Assembly: GCA_029820995.1 (NCBI GenBank)
Contig: JALGUG010000032.1
Location: forward strand, 1 to 36,185
DNA: 36,185 nucleotides
Direction of reading: 5' to 3'
From: Candidatus Zipacnadia bacterium
Lineage (GTDB): Bacteria; Armatimonadota; Zipacnadia; JALGUG01
Positions within the stretch are counted from its first letter, which is position 1. Every line of letters begins with the position of its first letter. Below the pieces are notes generated by a model. That model was not told the origin of the DNA and did no database searches. It saw only the letters and a list, made by a program, of their open reading frames with translations. A program made the position numbers and the translations under genes. Below, piece after piece: positions 16,353 through 24,087 of this stretch.

Positions 16353-17138
16353 CTACAGCTTCCCGTGGCCCGCGTAATAGGCCAGCAGTTTCCAAATCAT
16401 CTTGATCGCCACGCCGTAGAGTACGACCCCGATGACCAGTTTGACCTGCTGCCGGTTGAGCTTCGCCGTCATAAGCCAGGCCCCGACGATGGCGCCGGCG
16501 GCGGAACCGAGGGCGGTGAGCCCCAGGAGGCTCCATGAGATGTGCCCCAAAGTGGCGTGCCCCAGGAAGCCGGCGAAGGAGGAGAAGATCACCACGAACG
16601 AAGTGGTCGCAGATGCCTTCTTGGGATTGAAGCCTAGCCACACGAGCACCGGCACGATAAAGTTGCCGCCCCCCACGCCGAGCAGGCCGCCCAGGAATCC
16701 GGCCAGCGCCCCGACGCCTCCCCCATAGGCCCAGAGCTGGCGGCGCGTGGGCACTCGATCCCGCTCACCGGGACGACGGCGAATCATCATGGTGGCGGCG
16801 AAGACTAGGAACCCGATGAATAGCCACAGCAGGATGTCCTTCGGGACATACTTGCTCACATAGGCCCCGAGGGGCGAGAGGGGTGTGGCGATCACGATGA
16901 TCGGGAGCGCTACGGCAAACATCACCAGCTTTCCCCGCACGAATCTGGGCTGAGCGCAGATCATGGCAACGGAGTTCAGCAGCAGCGCCACCGCCATCGC
17001 CACGCGCAGGTCAATGCCCAGGGCGTAATAGACCGGGATCAAGACGAAGGCGGCCCCTACACCTGCAATGGTGAGCACGGCCGTCAGGACGAACGTGATG
17101 ACTGCGGCGATTAGGTAGGTTTCCATGGTCTCACACAT
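16353..17138 (-). CDS. TauE/SafE-family membrane transporter
   Basis: A 261-residue integral membrane protein with about eight helices in two halves. Each half carries a glycine-rich motif: TIAGVGAAFVLIPVYYALGI in the first, LLGVGGGNFIVPVLVWLGFNPKKASATTS in the second. That duplicated GVGGG-(F/N)-x-x-VP layout is diagnostic for TauE/SafE, which moves sulfite, sulfoacetate or related sulfur compounds across the inner membrane. The ATG at 17138 overlaps the arsR stop by 8 bp; a second in-frame ATG is at 17126. Together with a cysteine-bearing ArsR regulator it points to sulfur-compound export or stress, but the actual substrate is unknown. Confidence 0.85.
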   Translation of the reverse strand: MCETMETYLIAAVITFVLTAVLTIAGVGAAFVLIPVYYALGIDLRVAMAVALLLNSVAMICAQPRFVRGKLVMFAVALPIIVIATPLSPLGAYVSKYVPKDILLWLFIGFLVFAATMMIRRRPGERDRVPTRRQLWAYGGGVGALAGFLGGLLGVGGGNFIVPVLVWLGFNPKKASATTSFVVIFSSFAGFLGHATLGHISWSLLGLTALGSAAGAIVGAWLMTAKLNRQQVKLVIGVVLYGVAIKMIWKLLAYYAGHGKL

Positions 17139-17541
17139 GTCTCCGTGTTGCGGACGGCGCCTTGCTCTTCTGAGCGTCTGGGCGAGCCGGCGCCTTAGTG
17201 CCCCGGCGCCTCAGTTCGGACTCTGTGGCTTCCTCGTTGTACGTATCGGGCACCGACAGGGCGACAATCTTACGCAGCGGTGCCAGAGGCACCCCATGCG
17301 CGGAGTCGGCCAGCTCGTAGCGGACAAAAGCGCGACATTGCTCCCGCTTAACGACCCCGGCTCGACGCAAGATGGCGAGATTGCGCGAGATGGTCGGCTG
17401 GGGAGTATCCAATGCTGCCGCAAGCCTGGAGACGCACATGGGATAGTGCATTAGTGTGCGCACCAAGCGGAGGCGCAAAGGGTGACTGAGGGCACCGAAG
17501 ATGTCGGCAAGACGCTCTAGTTCATTATCTCTATTTCGCAT
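17131..17541 (-). CDS. ArsR-family regulator, possible thiol sensor
   Basis: A 136-residue winged-helix regulator: ERLADIFGALSHPLRLRLVR, recognition region LAAALDTPQPTISRNLAILRRAGVV, and a wing KREQCRAFVRYEL. The metal-binding ELCVCDL box of arsenic sensors is absent. Two cysteines remain, one before the recognition helices (YPMCVSRL) and one in the wing (EQC). A two-cysteine arrangement occurs in persulfide-sensing members such as SqrR and BigR, and a TauE gene beside it fits sulfur sensing; the assignment is inferred, since the positions are not identical. The C-terminus has a basic tail. The ATG lies inside a perfect palindrome, so the protein probably represses its own nearly leaderless message. 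Confidence 0.82.
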   Translation of the reverse strand: MRNRDNELERLADIFGALSHPLRLRLVRTLMHYPMCVSRLAAALDTPQPTISRNLAILRRAGVVKREQCRAFVRYELADSAHGVPLAPLRKIVALSVPDTYNEEATESELRRRGTKAPARPDAQKSKAPSATRRHV

Positions 17542-17548
17542 ATGCGAA
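17535..17548. promoter_or_regulatory. ArsR operator palindrome over the arsR start codon
   Basis: TTCGCATATGCGAA is a perfect 14-bp palindrome, and similarity extends outward to 9 of 11 positions per half. It contains the arsR ATG and lies immediately downstream of the -10 box. AT-rich flanks with a central dyad of this size are typical of ArsR-family sites. Confidence 0.7.
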
Positions 17549-17549
17549 T

Positions 17550-17578
17550 ATGATATTGCATCGGCTTTCTCATGTCAA
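17550..17578 (-). promoter_or_regulatory. Sigma70-type promoter of arsR-tauE-fmdE
   Basis: TTGACA (17578-17573), 17-base spacer, TATCAT (17555-17550). With a normal start seven bases after the -10, the message begins two bases before the ATG, so translation would be leaderless or nearly so. No Shine-Dalgarno sequence could fit. Confidence 0.75.
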
Positions 17579-17987
17579 GGCCTCTGGACATTCACATGCG
17601 TGTCCGCAGAGCCTCGGGGCTCGCCGAGCTGGGGCACTGGGTCCGCCCGGATGGAGACGGCTACACTGAGGCCGGACCAGTCACAGCCGGCCTTGGAAAA
17701 GAACGCGGGAACTTGAATATGGCCTTCCGGCTGTTTGAGCGTGGCGCCCGACAACCTCCGCAGGTCGATGGGTATCTGCTCAACAGACGATCCAGGAGCG
17801 AGGCAAGGGGGTAGGACGCGACGCAGCAGTGCACGCAGGAGCTCCGCGCACTGCGCGCAGCTACGTCGGTGAATCGTGCCAACTGGACACGAGTGGCGCA
17901 GGAAACAAGGGAGCGCGCGCTCAAGGCCAATACTTTGGTCGTGCCACGCCGGAGGCTGTGAATGACCTGTAATGCTTTGGGGTGAGC
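17579..17987. other. Intergenic stretch without a recognisable gene
   Basis: About 410 bp between the arsR promoter and the GHL10 stop. Open frames exist on both strands (a minus-strand frame spans nearly all of it) but their products are compositionally biased and match no family I know. No ribosome sites, repeats or strong hairpins stand out. It may hold a decayed gene. Confidence 0.4.
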
Positions 17988-19676
17988 CTACGGATACCAC
18001 GGCGGGACCGATTCCGAGAACGGTCCCTTGCCCAGCGCCTCATACAGCTCATCTGACATCCACCCCGCGTCGAAGAAAACAAGGCCCTTGCATCCGAGTT
18101 CGCGGGTTCTGGCAACCTGTTCCAGCACCAGGTCGGTTGAGCGTGATTTCGCCTTGCCGTCCTCGCCACGAACGTACGCGCAAATCCCGTTGAAGACGCG
18201 CTGCGGCTCGGTGGTGGCTGCCAGACAGTTGCGAAGTCTGTCGCACATTTGCTCCGTGTTGCTCGTGTAGTTCATCGGCGCCACGACGTCAATAATGCTC
18301 TGTTTGACCCACGCAGGCCAGTCCTGACCCACGTTGGTTCGCGCCGAAGCGGGATTCACGAACACGGCCGCCGAGATTCTGAGGTCAGCATCCAGCTTCC
18401 GGGCCCGATGATAGACATCGCGCACGAGCGAAGTGATACCGTCGCAGCGGAACTGTACCCACTTCTCGTATAGCTCGGCTGAGACAGTCCGCTCCCCGGC
18501 AGGCCCCACAAGCGGATGCTCGGCCGGGACGACGATTGTCGTCGCGTCGTGAAAGTACGCGCCCGCCCTCTTCATCCCGTAGGCGCGTTGCAGGTCCGGG
18601 AGCTTATTGATCGTGGGGGTGGGGCCGTCAATCACCAGCGCGTTGCCCCCGCGCTCAATCAGATCCGCGAGGTCCTGGGCCATCTGCTCGTTGAATAGGT
18701 AGACGTAGGGGATCAGGAGGAAGGCGTCATCGGGAAGCCCGGCGATCCCCTCGTCGGGAATGTCTTTGCCGTCTAGCCCGTGTGCCTTCAGCCACGCGAC
18801 GCCAATGTCGTGCTCGCGGTAGCCGTAGCGGGTCGCGTTGGTCGCCGAGCGGAGCACAAACCGCGGTCTGGAGACCGCCTCCAGGTACTTCAACGCGCGG
18901 CCAAAGACGTTGTCGGCAAAGCCTGCCGCTGCGCGGGGCGGACACCAGTTCAGCATCACCACCGTTCCTTTCCCGAGCTGATTGAGCAGAACGGCGGGCA
19001 CACCGTCCCCGAACTTTGCGAGAACCTTCGCGGTACCCGGCTCAACCAGAGGGTTGCCGGCATAGGCGCTCGGTTCCATCGGCGGCTCAAGGCCCGTGAG
19101 CTGCTTGAACTTCTGGCGGCAAGTCTCGCAGAAGCACCACTGCGAGCCCAGGTAGCGGATATAGTCGAAGTGTAGTCCCTCGACCTTGTACTTGCGTGCA
19201 ACCTCGAGCATCAGGTCGGCCTCGAGCTTGCGCACGTCGTCGCGCTGTGGGCAGATGGAGGCCCGTCCCTGTGGCCTTCGGCCTGCGGCATCTAGGACGA
19301 TCCACTCCGGGTGTCGCGCCATTAACGAGTCACTCTTCGGGTCCGTGGGGCCGGAGATGAAGTTGGCATACCAGGGATGGACTTGTATCCCGGCCGCGTG
19401 TGCTTTCCGGATGAGTGTCCCCAGTGGATCGTAACCCTCAGCGATGGCAGGATTCATGGCCAGCAGATCGCTGCGGTAGTACACGTAACCGTACTCATAG
19501 GCGATGGGCCAGAGCACGTTGAGATGCGCCCTGACGCAGTTGGCAATCAAGCGGTCGCAGTCCTCCGCGGTGCGGAATGAACCGATATTGACCCAGGCGC
19601 CACGGAACTCCGGCTCAGCCGGGACAGCAGTTGTGATAGCAGCCGCGACACTCGCAGCTAACATCAGGCGGATCAC
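17988..19676 (-). CDS. Secreted GHL10 (DUF187/YngK-like) glycosidase-like protein with inserted domain
   Basis: A 562-residue exported protein. The start is GTG 19676 with AAAGGAGGG seven bases upstream; the signal peptide is LMLAASVAAAITTAVPAEP. Residues 23-190 are the first half of the GHL10 barrel (FRGAWVNIGSF, then HPWYANF, VEGLHFDYIRY). A short cysteine cluster, WCFCETC at 180-186, may bind zinc. Residues about 205-400 do not belong to the barrel; they resemble a flavodoxin/amidotransferase-like fold (LLNQLGKGTVVMLNW, LADLIERGGNALVIDGP), as seen in trimerisation domains of beta-galactosidases. The barrel then resumes (VQFRCDGITSLVRDVYHRAR, VAPMNYTSNTEQM, GLVFFDAGWM). Usual family length is about 400. 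The role is probably glycan cleavage outside the cytoplasm; the substrate is unknown. Confidence 0.75.
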   Translation of the reverse strand: MIRLMLAASVAAAITTAVPAEPEFRGAWVNIGSFRTAEDCDRLIANCVRAHLNVLWPIAYEYGYVYYRSDLLAMNPAIAEGYDPLGTLIRKAHAAGIQVHPWYANFISGPTDPKSDSLMARHPEWIVLDAAGRRPQGRASICPQRDDVRKLEADLMLEVARKYKVEGLHFDYIRYLGSQWCFCETCRQKFKQLTGLEPPMEPSAYAGNPLVEPGTAKVLAKFGDGVPAVLLNQLGKGTVVMLNWCPPRAAAGFADNVFGRALKYLEAVSRPRFVLRSATNATRYGYREHDIGVAWLKAHGLDGKDIPDEGIAGLPDDAFLLIPYVYLFNEQMAQDLADLIERGGNALVIDGPTPTINKLPDLQRAYGMKRAGAYFHDATTIVVPAEHPLVGPAGERTVSAELYEKWVQFRCDGITSLVRDVYHRARKLDADLRISAAVFVNPASARTNVGQDWPAWVKQSIIDVVAPMNYTSNTEQMCDRLRNCLAATTEPQRVFNGICAYVRGEDGKAKSRSTDLVLEQVARTRELGCKGLVFFDAGWMSDELYEALGKGPFSESVPPWYP

Positions 19677-19761
19677 TTCGCAACCCTCCTTTGGAGATAC
19701 ACGCCCTTCCGTCGCGGCCGTGCCCGTAGTACCGGGCAATCGAGCCGCGGGACTGCTCGGG

Positions 19762-19845
19762 TCAATAGCGCTTAGGCGACACCGGTGCCGGCCACGCGAG
19801 TACTGCCGTCCCAACTCGCACGAGACAGATCAGAAGTAGTTTCAT
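19762..19845 (-). other. Possible 27-residue signal-like ORF
   Basis: ATG at 19845 encodes MKLLLICLVRVGTAVLAWPA and a short tail, ending TGA at 19762. It has the basic-hydrophobic pattern of a signal peptide but no body, and no strong ribosome site. It could be a decayed secreted gene or chance. It lies between the gspD end and the GHL10 start. Confidence 0.2.
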
Positions 19846-19885
19846 AACCCCAGACCTCTGTCGGTTACTGCCGCTTGTTCAGCAG

Positions 19886-19916
19886 GCGAGCCCCCGAGAT
19901 TGAACCGGGGGCTCGC
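19886..19916 (-). terminator. Strong hairpin after gspD
   Basis: Perfect 11-bp stem GCGAGCCCCCG (19886-19896) with CGGGGGCTCGC (19906-19916) and a nine-base loop, 20 bases beyond the gspD stop. No T tract follows on the minus strand; on the plus strand GTTTCT follows. Most likely it marks the end of the secretion operon. Confidence 0.6.
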
Positions 19917-19935
19917 GTTTCTGATCGCACAGGCC

Positions 19936-22578
19936 CTACTGCGGCGCGGGCACCGGCGCCTTCGGCTCGGCCGGCTTGGTCGGCGCCTCTGTGGGCTCCT
20001 TGGCCGGCCCTTGCTGCTCGGCGGGTCCGCTCTGAGTCGCGCCCTCGCCGCTCCGGCGGAACATGCGCTCCTGTCGGTACTGTTCCATGTTGGCCAGCGG
20101 CACCTCCAGCGGTTGCCCACCGCGCGATTTGCGGGGGTCCACTGTGATGCGCGCGCCCTCGCCCTCTGCGATCGTATCCAACTGCTCATCGTTGATCACG
20201 ATATGCGGCGTGAGGAACACGATCAGCTCGCTCTTTTGCACTTCCGTCTTTTGGCTCTCGAAGAGCTTGCCGATCCAGGGGATCCGGCGCAGAACCGGTA
20301 CCCCGTTCGTGACGACCTGCTTCCGGTCCGAAATAATCCCACCGATCACGATGGTCTGGCCGTCCCGCACCTCCACAACGGTATTAGCCTCTCGCACCGA
20401 CGTCCGGGGCGCCAGAAGCTGGGGGTCAATCTCGATCAGACTGTTTACCGTCTGCTGCACATCCATCGTGACGTAGTCCCGCTGGTTGATATGCGGCGTG
20501 ACCCTGAGCTGGATGGTCACGTCCACAAAATCGGCGACCTGCTGGATGCTCCCGGCTGCCGTCTCGTTGGCGCTCTTGAGATAGGGAATGCTCTCGCCGA
20601 TGGAGATCATCGCGTCTTGATTGTCCTTGACCATGATGTGTGGCGTGGAGATGACCTCGACGTCACGCTTGCTCTGCAAAGTGTCCAGCAGGGCTTTGAG
20701 GTTGTTCGACACGAAACTGTACTGAAAGCCGAGCGTATTCTTGGCCAGATCGAAGGCCGTCTTCGCCTGGCCGGTCCCGCTGTGGCTGCCGAAGGCACGC
20801 CGGTCAATGGCCGACCACTCGATGCCGAACCGGTCATCATCGCCTAGAGTAACATCGGCAATGACCACCTCAATGAAGGCCTGTGGCACGCGGCGATCCA
20901 GCGTCTTGACAATCTCGCGGATCGCTTCAAAGGTCTGCGGTGGTCCGGTGACCAGCAAGGTGTTGGTCGGCTCGTGCGACACGACATTGACTTCTTCCAG
21001 CAGGTCGAGGCTCGTCTTGCCCGGCTCGTTGCGCGATGAGCCGAACAGGAAGAAGAAGAAGCCCCGGTAGCGCCGGCGGCCGCCGGAGAGCAGATCGTAT
21101 AGCGTATCGGCCACGTCGCTGGCTACGGCATTCTCCAGCTCGAACACCTCGGTGACCTGATCCACCTTGCTCTCCACGTCGAGCTCCTTGATCAGGTCGG
21201 CGATGGCGGCCATGTTCTCTTGGTCCGCGGTAACGATCACGCTGTTCGTCCGGCGATCGGGCACAACCTTATTGGGCGCGAAAGTCTTACCCCGCTCCGG
21301 CCCCCGCGAGCCCCGGCGGAATATCCGGCTGAAGAAGCCGCCGCGCGTGGTGGGCGCTTGGGTCTCGAAAAGCTGCTCTAGTTGCTCGGCCACCGTCGTG
21401 GCCTCCGCATGTTGCAGCTCGAACTTCCGAGCCTGGATCTGCAGCGGCACCACCTTGTCAATCTCGCCCACGATCTTCTTGACCAGCGCCATGTTGTCCT
21501 CGGCGGCCATGACGATGACCGAATTCGTCCGCTGGTCGGCAACGATCTTGACTTGCCCCTTCAGCTTGGCAAAGCCTTGCGGTCCCAGCAGGGCGCCGGG
21601 GGCGCCCTTGCCCGATTTGGCCGCTTCCAGCAGTCGCTTGCGCACATCGGAGGGAAGACCGGCCCCGGGAGCTTCGGCCTTGAACAGCTCGTTGAGCTCC
21701 TTGGCCACCTCCTCCGCCTCGGCGACCTCCAGCTTGATGACCTCCACTTGCTGGACCTCGCTCACATCTCGGTCCAGCTCCGCAATGATCCGGGCCAGTC
21801 GCCGCACATTGCTGCTGGTGTCAATCAGCACGATCGTGTTCGTGTCAGCGTGGGCCAGCATGATCCCTTGCTTGTCTGCGACCAGGGGCTTGAGCGCCGC
21901 GGCGAGTGCGACCGCATCCACGTTCTCGATCAGCATGATCTGGGTGACGATCTCGTCCGTCGGGGGGATCTCTTCGACCTCTTTTCCAAGCCGCACCTGT
22001 TGCGCCTGGCCGAGGGCCTTCTCGCGCGGCATGATGCGGATCACATCATCGTCCTCCAGCATCGAGAACCCCTTGACCTGCAAGAAAGCGCTCAAGATGT
22101 TCAGAGCCTCGCGAACCGTCACCTTAGCCATGCTGACAATGGTGACTTTGCACTTGACGCTTGGCTCCTTGATGATCGTCTTGCCGCTGGCCTGGCTGAA
22201 GAACTTCAGGACCTGGTCAATGTCGGCCTGATCGAAGCTCAACGAGACAAGCTGTTCGCCGTCGGGCTTCTCCGGCACCACAACGAATACGGGCCCCTCC
22301 TCCTTCGTTTCTTTCTTCTCTTCCTTGCCCTTCTCTTCGGAGGGCTTTTCTCCGGGCTTGCCTTCAGGCTTTTTCTCCTCCGACTTGCCCTCGGCGGACG
22401 GTTCCTGCTCGGCTGGTTTGCTCTCGATTGCGATCCCTCGCCCCTGACTCCTCGGAGGGCGACCCGGCCTTTGAGCAAAGGCAACCTCGCCCATCAGACA
22501 GATCAGCAGCACCACGCAGCACAGTGCTGGCCCCTTCACTCGCCGGTCTTCACGGCCGCGCTCACCTGTCCCACGCAT
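19936..22578 (-). CDS. gspD: Type II secretion secretin GspD
   Basis: An 880-residue outer-membrane secretin, last gene of the operon. The ATG at 22578 has GGGAGG nine bases upstream; the signal peptide is LLICLMGEVAFAQ. Residues about 40-90 form a charged, proline/lysine/glutamate-rich linker (KPEGKPGEKPSEEKGKEEKK) that standard GspD lacks. The N0 domain follows (VSLSFDQADIDQVLKFFSQASGKTII), then three to four N1-type repeats, each with an R/T-N-(S/T)-(V/L)-x-V-(T/M) strand, and the secretin pore (FIEVVIADVTLGDDDRFGIEW, then TPHIMVKDNQDAMISIGE and VVEVRDGQTIVIGGIISDRKQ). A basic GFFSRIFRRGSRG insertion sits in one repeat linker. The C-terminus is proline/alanine-rich. It makes the pore for folded exoproteins. 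Confidence 0.92.
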   Translation of the reverse strand: MRGTGERGREDRRVKGPALCCVVLLICLMGEVAFAQRPGRPPRSQGRGIAIESKPAEQEPSAEGKSEEKKPEGKPGEKPSEEKGKEEKKETKEEGPVFVVVPEKPDGEQLVSLSFDQADIDQVLKFFSQASGKTIIKEPSVKCKVTIVSMAKVTVREALNILSAFLQVKGFSMLEDDDVIRIMPREKALGQAQQVRLGKEVEEIPPTDEIVTQIMLIENVDAVALAAALKPLVADKQGIMLAHADTNTIVLIDTSSNVRRLARIIAELDRDVSEVQQVEVIKLEVAEAEEVAKELNELFKAEAPGAGLPSDVRKRLLEAAKSGKGAPGALLGPQGFAKLKGQVKIVADQRTNSVIVMAAEDNMALVKKIVGEIDKVVPLQIQARKFELQHAEATTVAEQLEQLFETQAPTTRGGFFSRIFRRGSRGPERGKTFAPNKVVPDRRTNSVIVTADQENMAAIADLIKELDVESKVDQVTEVFELENAVASDVADTLYDLLSGGRRRYRGFFFFLFGSSRNEPGKTSLDLLEEVNVVSHEPTNTLLVTGPPQTFEAIREIVKTLDRRVPQAFIEVVIADVTLGDDDRFGIEWSAIDRRAFGSHSGTGQAKTAFDLAKNTLGFQYSFVSNNLKALLDTLQSKRDVEVISTPHIMVKDNQDAMISIGESIPYLKSANETAAGSIQQVADFVDVTIQLRVTPHINQRDYVTMDVQQTVNSLIEIDPQLLAPRTSVREANTVVEVRDGQTIVIGGIISDRKQVVTNGVPVLRRIPWIGKLFESQKTEVQKSELIVFLTPHIVINDEQLDTIAEGEGARITVDPRKSRGGQPLEVPLANMEQYRQERMFRRSGEGATQSGPAEQQGPAKEPTEAPTKPAEPKAPVPAPQ

Positions 22579-22629
22579 GAGCGTAATCCTCCCTTGTGTC
22601 CTTGCCCTCGGACGGGTCCTGCCGCTTTG

Positions 22630-23397
22630 TTACCCGCCCTCCTCACGCTCTCTCTGCTGGATGTACTCCTCGGCCTGCTGTCGCTGTTCGGGCGTCAGCA
22701 AGTGCTTGTACCGGTTGTACATCTCCCGCAGCTTGGACGATCCCAGTCCCCGCGGAACCTTGCTCAGGTCCAGCGCGCCCTTGGGCACCTGGGGTTTAGG
22801 TTCAGCCTTCGGCTTCTCAACCGCGGTCGGCTGAGCCGCAGCCTCCTCCTGAATCTCCTTGGCGCCCTTGACCAGCTCGTACGTTTGTCCCTGGCCCACC
22901 AGAGTCACGCGGTCCAGCGCGATACCGACCAGCTTGAGCCCCTCGACCTCCTCACCGATGGACAGGTATTGCCCTGCGCCCGTCTCGATGTTCTCGATCA
23001 GCGCCTGCAAGCCGTCGGGCCCCTCGACCACGCCGGTGAGCGCCAGATCATCGGTCGGTCCCTTCTGCGCCTGTTCATCCGCCTGGGTCCTCGGCTGCGT
23101 CGGCGAGGGGAAGCTCTCGGGCGGCTCAGCCTCGGCCTCGGACTCGACGAGTGGCTGGAAGATGTCTCGCTCCTGGATCACCTTGTAGCGAGCGTACCTC
23201 TTCGGAGCCGGATTGTTGCTCGCCGTGGGCCCATGTCGCACGGTCTTCTTGGGCCGCGGCCGAACGACCGCAGGCTCCGGCGCTGACTGAGGCTGAGCCG
23301 GGCCGGCAACATGCGTGCAGCCCACCAGCCCAAGGATGATGAGCCCGCCGAGTCCTACTCCCATCGCCGCCGGGGCCCAGTTGCCGTGACCTCTCAT
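22630..23397 (-). CDS. GspC/PilP-like lipoprotein
   Basis: A 255-residue protein between the PilO-like and secretin genes, the place of GspC or PilP. The N-terminus from ATG 23397 (MRGHGNWAPAAMGVGLGGLI) has one hydrophobic helix ending LGLVGC, a good lipobox. The homology-region core is YKVIQERDIFQPLV, then LTGVVEGPDGLQALIENIETGAGQYLSIGEEV with a buried hydrophobic strand pattern, as in PilP and the GspC HR domain that contact the secretin N0. The C-terminus is a charged helix (LLTPEQRQQAEEYIQQREREEGG). A longer start at 23451 runs through a REP-like repeat and is rejected. The lipid anchor is PilP-like, whereas GspC has a transmembrane helix. Confidence 0.72.
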   Translation of the reverse strand: MRGHGNWAPAAMGVGLGGLIILGLVGCTHVAGPAQPQSAPEPAVVRPRPKKTVRHGPTASNNPAPKRYARYKVIQERDIFQPLVESEAEAEPPESFPSPTQPRTQADEQAQKGPTDDLALTGVVEGPDGLQALIENIETGAGQYLSIGEEVEGLKLVGIALDRVTLVGQGQTYELVKGAKEIQEEAAAQPTAVEKPKAEPKPQVPKGALDLSKVPRGLGSSKLREMYNRYKHLLTPEQRQQAEEYIQQREREEGG

Positions 23398-23422
23398 CGC
23401 TGCCGGCGGACTAGAGCCAGTG

Positions 23423-23462
23423 TCATAACCCCAACGACGGTCGCGAACCAATGCGCTCCTAC
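23423..23462 (-). repeat. REP-like palindromic repeat, copy C
   Basis: Read on the minus strand it begins GTAGGAGCGCATTGGTTCGC and continues GACCGTCGTTGGGGTTATGA, matching copies A and B in the AGCGC...GCGACCG(T/C)CGTT frame. The stem is less perfect than in A and B. It occupies the leader of the PilP-like gene. Confidence 0.5.
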
Positions 23463-23481
23463 GTGGGCTACGACACCTTTT

Positions 23482-24087
23482 CTAGCCGACCAGACCCCCT
23501 TCCGGTCCCAGAATATCCGCTTCCACCACATACGAGGTTACGAGCATCTGCACCCGCAGCCTCCCCCGTCCCTTCCGCTCCTGCACCACTAGCAGTCGCT
23601 CCACATTCAGCCGCGGCTCGGCCTCCTGCAGGTCGTACAGCACCGCTTGAAGCTGTTTGAGGTCGCACCGGAACATCACCATCACCGAGCAGGCGGCATA
23701 CTGCTCCTGCTCGTGCGAGGGCACCGGATCATACCGCTCGACGCCAATGTTGCGGAAGCTGTCCAGGTCCTCCAACTGCGCGATTATCCGGGGCGCTTGC
23801 TGAGCCGCGTTCTGCAAATTCGCCACAGTCGTGAACTGTCGCCCCAGGTCCCGCTTTTGCTTCCGACGCGCCTCCGTTTGCTCGGCGATCCGGACCAGCA
23901 GTTGCTCCTGCTGGCGTGCCTTCGTGAGTCTCTCACTGGCCGACTGCCACCGGTCCTTGAGCGGTGCCGCCACCAGTGCGTACACGAGGATACCCGCCGC
24001 CACGAGGGCGCCCACGATGATGGTTTTCAGATCCCGCGCACTCAGTTTCAGCGCCTGTTCGCCTCCTTCTCCGACGGGAAGTGGCAC
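23482..24087 (-). CDS. PilO/GspM-like inner-membrane protein
   Basis: About 190-201 residues. A short cytoplasmic start, one helix (IIVGALVAAGILVYALVAAPL), a coiled coil (RLTKARQQEQLLVRIAEQTEARRKQ), then a ferredoxin-like fold (VMVMFRCDLKQLQAVLYDLQEAEPRLNVERLLV). This is the architecture of PilO and GspM, which brace the inner-membrane platform with PilN/GspL. The start is uncertain. The GTG at 24087 gives the longest product but has no clear ribosome site. AAGGAGG lies ten bases before a CTG at 24051 that overlaps the upstream stop (CTGA), and starting there would give LKLSARDLKTII, which fits the family better. Confidence 0.75.
   Translation of the reverse strand: MPLPVGEGGEQALKLSARDLKTIIVGALVAAGILVYALVAAPLKDRWQSASERLTKARQQEQLLVRIAEQTEARRKQKRDLGRQFTTVANLQNAAQQAPRIIAQLEDLDSFRNIGVERYDPVPSHEQEQYAACSVMVMFRCDLKQLQAVLYDLQEAEPRLNVERLLVVQERKGRGRLRVQMLVTSYVVEADILGPEGGLVG

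Noticed and set aside
17575..18000. 141-residue minus-strand frame before arsR
   Set aside because: No ribosome site, biased composition, overlaps the arsR promoter and the GHL10 stop; no family recognised.
19886..19916. tRNA-like element in the hairpin after gspD
   Set aside because: Only one stem-loop is present; no acceptor, D or anticodon arms can be formed around it.
21167..23286. Long plus-strand frames opposite gspD and the PilP-like gene
   Set aside because: They are antisense shadows of strongly recognisable minus-strand genes; GC-rich codon use opens such frames and their products are low-complexity.
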